Part shown: in pieces, positions 60,804 through 64,000 of the stretch
Position numbering within the stretch: position 1 is the stretch's first letter
Layout of the letters: every line of letters starts with the position of its first letter
Assembly: GCA_023957475.1 (NCBI GenBank)
Contig: JAMLHA010000015.1
Location: 1-64,000 of the forward strand
DNA: 64,000 bases
Source of the DNA: Crocinitomicaceae bacterium
GTDB taxonomy: Bacteria > Bacteroidota > Bacteroidia > Flavobacteriales_D > Crocinitomicaceae
Reading direction: 5' to 3'
Translations under genes and position numbers: made by a program
Notes under the pieces: model-generated
What the model was told of the DNA's origin: nothing
Seen by the model: the letters and a program-made list of their open reading frames with translations, nothing else
Database searches by the model: none

Positions 60804-62705
60804 TTACCGTCCTCTTTGCATAGAGCCAGGACTATTGATAGTTCTATTGTTATTTATCGTAGCAGGTGTTTCTACTTTCTGTGTAGGTGTACTAGCTGGT
60901 TTAACTTCCCGACTAACACTTCCTGTATTTATCGGTCTTGACACACTAGAATTCGTATTTGTGCTAGGTCTTGATGTTGGAACTGGAGTTGTAACTCTAT
61001 TTGGAGTAGATACTCGCTCTGGTGTTTTTGTTGCACCAGTTGAAGAAGGGTGAGATGTTGATGTATTAACACTTGCATTTGGTGTTCTTGTTACCCCACT
61101 CTCCCCTACTGGCTTTCTATCAAATCCAGAATTACTACTTGATGAAGCTGGTCGCTCTATAGTGGAGTTATTAACTTTTGTATTTCCAGTTGCTGGTCGA
61201 GCAGTATCTACTGGTTTACGATCAAATGTTGTGTTTTCTTCTGCACTTGGTACACGAGTTCTATCAACTGTTCCTGTTATTGGACGAGTTGGAGTGCTTT
61301 CTGAAGGAGCACTATTTGGTACTCTACCGTTTGTTACAGAAGGTACTCGCTCAAATACATCTGGACGATTCACATTTGGCTGGCGATTCACAACAGGTGT
61401 AACAACTCTACCAGTTGTACGATCTGGCTGTGTTGGGCGTGGGCTTGGTTGGATATTCGCATGAGCTAAATCTAAAACACATCCTGCCATATCATCAAAA
61501 GCTACCCCCCTTTGTTCACATTCTCTTCTAGCCCTGTCTCTATCTGCTTGAGCTAAATCACCCAATGTAATGTATTCTCTTGGAAAAGATGGGTCGTAAA
61601 ATGTCCAACTACTTTGTCCAAATGCATAATCAAACAACGAAATTTGATCATTCACCAAGAATTGGCGACCAAAATCTTTTGCTAAAAACGCTAATTGTTC
61701 ACGCTCCATTGCACTTGTTTGGCGACTAAAATCTTTTGAATCGAAAGGTGAAAAGATAGAAGAACTTGCAAAATTTGTTCTATTTGAAGAACCAGCAAAA
61801 TCATCATCACTGCGACCATTGGCGTTGCCCATCAATCCAAAATAATTACCATTGCATTGATAGACATACACAGATAGTTCAATAAAACGCATACTTCCAG
61901 AAGAAGTCATTTTTGCTAAAACTTTTTCGCCGGTTGGCCATGTTACAATGTATTCTCTACCTTTGTTTTGAACGGTTCCTCCATGAGGCAAGAAAAATGT
62001 TTCATTGTTTAAATAAACCGGGCGACCATTAACTCGCAAAGGTGTTCCTGTCTGCGCATCTGGAAAATCACTAGCATAAATACCTACACGATCACCATAA
62101 ACATTCATTGCAGTTGCTGTATTTAAAGACACTTTATCTGTTTGAGGGCGTTGACGAGCTTGTACTTCAAAACTTCTATCCGGTGAACTCGATAAAATAT
62201 ACTCACCAACAGTTTGGAAAGAATAACTTTTACCATCAAACGTGCGAATATGAGGGTCTCCGTAGCTTCTTCCTGAAGTTAAACCACAATTTGGTCGCGA
62301 TGCATAGTAATTATAGCGATTATACGCATCTTGATAAGTTGGCGGTGGAGTTGTAGGATTTGGTGTCCCTACCGGTATTCTTGTTTGTGAAGAAGAACCC
62401 GTAGATTGTGGTACACGCTCAGAAGATGTCGGTGCAGGTTGATTCGATTCTGCAAGAATCGCATTAATTCGATCTCTTCTGTCAGAGGGCACCAAAGAGT
62501 ACATCTCTGCAGGAGTCAAATCCTCCGGAAATGTTCTGTCTGGTATCGGTTGATTGGTTGCCATTGCCTGAAAACTTTCAGACAACCATTCACCCCTTGC
62601 AGCATCCCATTCTGTCAACTCTGCTTTAACTCTATTTTGATAAGAATCTTGAGCTAAAACAATATTGAATGGGAGCAAAAACACTAAAAATAGTTTTGTA
62701 TTCAT
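60804..62705 (-). CDS. Secreted von Willebrand D-domain protein with Pro/Ser/Thr-rich tail
   Basis: A 633-residue protein with a signal peptide (about 1-19, NIVLAQ). Residues 147-305 are a von Willebrand type D domain, from SYGDPHIRTFDGKSYSFQ to NYFGLMGNANGRSDDDF. In animal VWD domains the latter motif usually reads GLCGN; here the Cys is replaced by Met, and only four Cys are seen in the chain (140, 284 and two near 400). The tail (about 415-633) is low-complexity, rich in Pro, Ser, Thr, Arg and Val, as in stretched linkers. There is no T9SS tail, lipobox or other membrane anchor. I know of no assigned function. Confidence 0.85.
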   Translation of the reverse strand: MNTKLFLVFLLPFNIVLAQDSYQNRVKAELTEWDAARGEWLSESFQAMATNQPIPDRTFPEDLTPAEMYSLVPSDRRDRINAILAESNQPAPTSSERVPQSTGSSSQTRIPVGTPNPTTPPPTYQDAYNRYNYYASRPNCGLTSGRSYGDPHIRTFDGKSYSFQTVGEYILSSSPDRSFEVQARQRPQTDKVSLNTATAMNVYGDRVGIYASDFPDAQTGTPLRVNGRPVYLNNETFFLPHGGTVQNKGREYIVTWPTGEKVLAKMTSSGSMRFIELSVYVYQCNGNYFGLMGNANGRSDDDFAGSSNRTNFASSSIFSPFDSKDFSRQTSAMEREQLAFLAKDFGRQFLVNDQISLFDYAFGQSSWTFYDPSFPREYITLGDLAQADRDRARRECEQRGVAFDDMAGCVLDLAHANIQPSPRPTQPDRTTGRVVTPVVNRQPNVNRPDVFERVPSVTNGRVPNSAPSESTPTRPITGTVDRTRVPSAEENTTFDRKPVDTARPATGNTKVNNSTIERPASSSSNSGFDRKPVGESGVTRTPNASVNTSTSHPSSTGATKTPERVSTPNRVTTPVPTSRPSTNTNSSVSRPINTGSVSREVKPASTPTQKVETPATINNNRTINSPGSMQRGR

Positions 62706-62788
62706 AGGATTTATTTTTGATTACAATAGTGAATACAAAACCTGTGCCAAAAAATAAATTTTAACAGTAAATTAAAAAAATTAACATT

Positions 62789-62803
62789 AAATAGAACGCA
62801 GAT
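62789..62803. repeat. Second copy of the AAATAGAACGCAGAT motif
   Basis: AAATAGAACGCAGAT is identical to 60730-60744. It lies 80 bases from stem-loop C. The gap at 62706-62952 holds no gene. Confidence 0.6.
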
Positions 62804-62882
62804 ATTTCGACAAGAACAATGCAAGTGACCTTGATTTGATTATGAAGTAGATATCCAAAAAAAGATTTACTCAGATTTTATG

Positions 62883-62913
62883 CAGTGGTGGTTTCGGCTA
62901 CGCTCAACCACTG
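62883..62913. repeat. Extragenic stem-loop element, copy C
   Basis: CAGTGG and CCACTG pair, with an inner TGGTT/AACCA stem. On the minus strand the core TTGAGCGTAGCCGAAACC resembles cores of copies A and B (CTGAnnnTATCGAAGT). Confidence 0.5.
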
Positions 62914-62952
62914 AGTTTAAATAATTATGTAACTATGAAAACCAGCATTCTT

Positions 62953-64000
62953 TCACTTCAATCCAAAGTGTTTTTCGGCTTCATCTACAACATAACCACC
63001 AATCGCTAAAGAAGCTGTAGCTGCTGGAGAAGGTGCGTTGAGTACGTGAATAGAATTTCCATGGTATTCAATTCTAAAATCATCACGAGTATCTCCATCT
63101 TGACTTAGCAACAACGCTCTAACACCAGATCTACCAGGCTTGATGTCGTCCATTGTCAAAGAAGGGACAATACGCTGCAATGTTTTTAAGAATAATTTTT
63201 TGGAAAATGCTCTTCTGTATTCATTGATACCAAAACTCATATTGTTGAAGAATAATTTCCACGTTCCCCCATAACCAAGTGCATCACATGTGTCCTTTAA
63301 CGAGAAATCTGTTTTACCATATCCTTCGCGTTTAAAAGTAAATACAGCATTCGGACCACATTCAATTTCACCGTCTGTCATGCGTGTAAAGTGTACACCC
63401 AAGAATGGAAAATCCGGATTTGGAACAGGGTAAATTAAGTTTTTTACTTTGTGTTTCGCTTCATCGGTCAATTCATAATAATCTCCACGGAAACCAACAA
63501 CTTGTTCTTTCAATTTTACACCATCTTTGCGAGCCAATCGATCGGCTTGTAAACCAGCACAAAAAATCAAATGTTTTGCTGTAAAATTTCCTTTATTGGT
63601 TTTGATAAGTGATTGCTCACCCTGGCGTTCTGTGCCAATAACCTCGTGTCCCATTTTTACAGCACTATTGGTGTTTTGAGCTAGTGCCAATTCCACCATT
63701 TTTTCTGTTGCACCTCTAAAATCAATGATTCCTGTGCATGGAACTAAAATACCACCAATAGATTCTACAAAAGGTTCTATTTCTTTTACTTGTTCGGCAG
63801 TAATTTTTTCGATGCCCTCTATTTTATTTTCTAAACCTGTATTGAAAATCTTTTCCAAATAAGGCAATTCTTTTTCCTCTGTTGCCACCACAACTTTACC
63901 ACAAACATCGTGCTTAATTCCGTATTCTTTGGCAAACGCCACCAATTCATGACGCCCTTTGGTGCAGTTCTGAGCTTTTAACGACCCAGGTTTGTAATAC
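62953..64000 (-). CDS. lhgO: L-2-hydroxyglutarate oxidase, 5' end cut by the window
   Basis: An FAD-dependent oxidoreductase that turns L-2-hydroxyglutarate into 2-oxoglutarate. The visible 349 codons run open past 63945 to the window edge (YKPGSLKAQNCTKGRHE before VAFAKEYG), so the N-terminal FAD-binding motif lies outside. The segments KPGSLKA, PCTGIIDFRGATEKM, and the C-terminal KPGRSGVRA and HVLNAPSPAATASLAIG are typical of LhgO. The true start cannot be seen. Confidence 0.92.
   Translation of the reverse strand, partial: YYKPGSLKAQNCTKGRHELVAFAKEYGIKHDVCGKVVVATEEKELPYLEKIFNTGLENKIEGIEKITAEQVKEIEPFVESIGGILVPCTGIIDFRGATEKMVELALAQNTNSAVKMGHEVIGTERQGEQSLIKTNKGNFTAKHLIFCAGLQADRLARKDGVKLKEQVVGFRGDYYELTDEAKHKVKNLIYPVPNPDFPFLGVHFTRMTDGEIECGPNAVFTFKREGYGKTDFSLKDTCDALGYGGTWKLFFNNMSFGINEYRRAFSKKLFLKTLQRIVPSLTMDDIKPGRSGVRALLLSQDGDTRDDFRIEYHGNSIHVLNAPSPAATASLAIGGYVVDEAEKHFGLK

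Overview
The window is AT-rich chromosomal DNA from a Bacteroidota bacterium, most likely a member of Flavobacteriales. The evidence is an SprA homologue (the type IX secretion, T9SS, outer-membrane translocon), five secreted proteins ending in T9SS-type C-terminal sorting domains, an SprB-repeat adhesin, a TamL-type lipoprotein, and many promoters with the Bacteroidota box TAnnTTTG. The species cannot be named from the sequence alone. No insertion sequence, prophage, CRISPR array or rRNA was seen; this is core genome with an accessory set of secreted proteins.

Layout. 1-5 kb: tRNA-Thr and tRNA-Gly, uracil-DNA glycosylase, then fabD-ansA and an M24 aminopeptidase on the minus strand. 5-7.2 kb: a minus-strand folate/pterin operon (FNR-like reductase with two frameshifts, FolM-like SDR, FolB-FolK fusion). 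7.4-9.8 kb: hemerythrin, aldehyde dehydrogenase and YkgJ-like genes as one operon. 9.9-14.2 kb: a 1439-residue adhesin with a glycine-rich N-terminal part, eight SprB repeats, PKD and a gliding-type C-terminus, followed by a SiaB-like kinase. 14.8-22 kb: TrmH/SpoU methyltransferase, TamL-like BamA-superfamily lipoprotein, SulP transporter, secreted M1 peptidase. 22-35 kb: arsC-like, prfB, clpB, a GreA/B-like protein and a dcw cell-wall cluster (mraZ-rsmH-ftsL-ftsI-murE-mraY-murD) that stops after murD. 35-39 kb: GT9 glycosyltransferase, small membrane protein, transglutaminase-like protein, and a fused SpeD-SpeE spermidine enzyme. 39-44.8 kb: three secreted proteins, two of them with T9SS tails, plus a pirin. 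44.8-57 kb: maeB-ruvA-sprA and another T9SS-tailed protein paralogous to the one at 39.9 kb. 57-64 kb: secreted propeller-like protein, lipoprotein aspartic protease with PDZ, XRE-S24 regulator, von Willebrand D-domain protein and the 3' part of lhgO.

How the genes fit together: SprA exports proteins with C-terminal sorting domains; this window holds both the translocon and five likely clients (adhesin, M1 peptidase, three type A proteins). The dcw cluster is likely autoregulated by MraZ, because GTGGT repeats with 10-bp spacing overlap the mraZ promoter; a second array in the opposite orientation faces the neighbouring glycosyltransferase gene.

The points most worth following up are the double frameshift in the FNR-like gene, a relic of the programmed frameshift site in prfB, the two divergent MraZ-box arrays, the SpeD-SpeE fusion, the VWD-domain protein, many near-leaderless promoters, and a family of extragenic stem-loops. 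I did not find a clearly new multi-gene system; the nearest candidate is the uncharacterised secreted-protein group at 57-63 kb.
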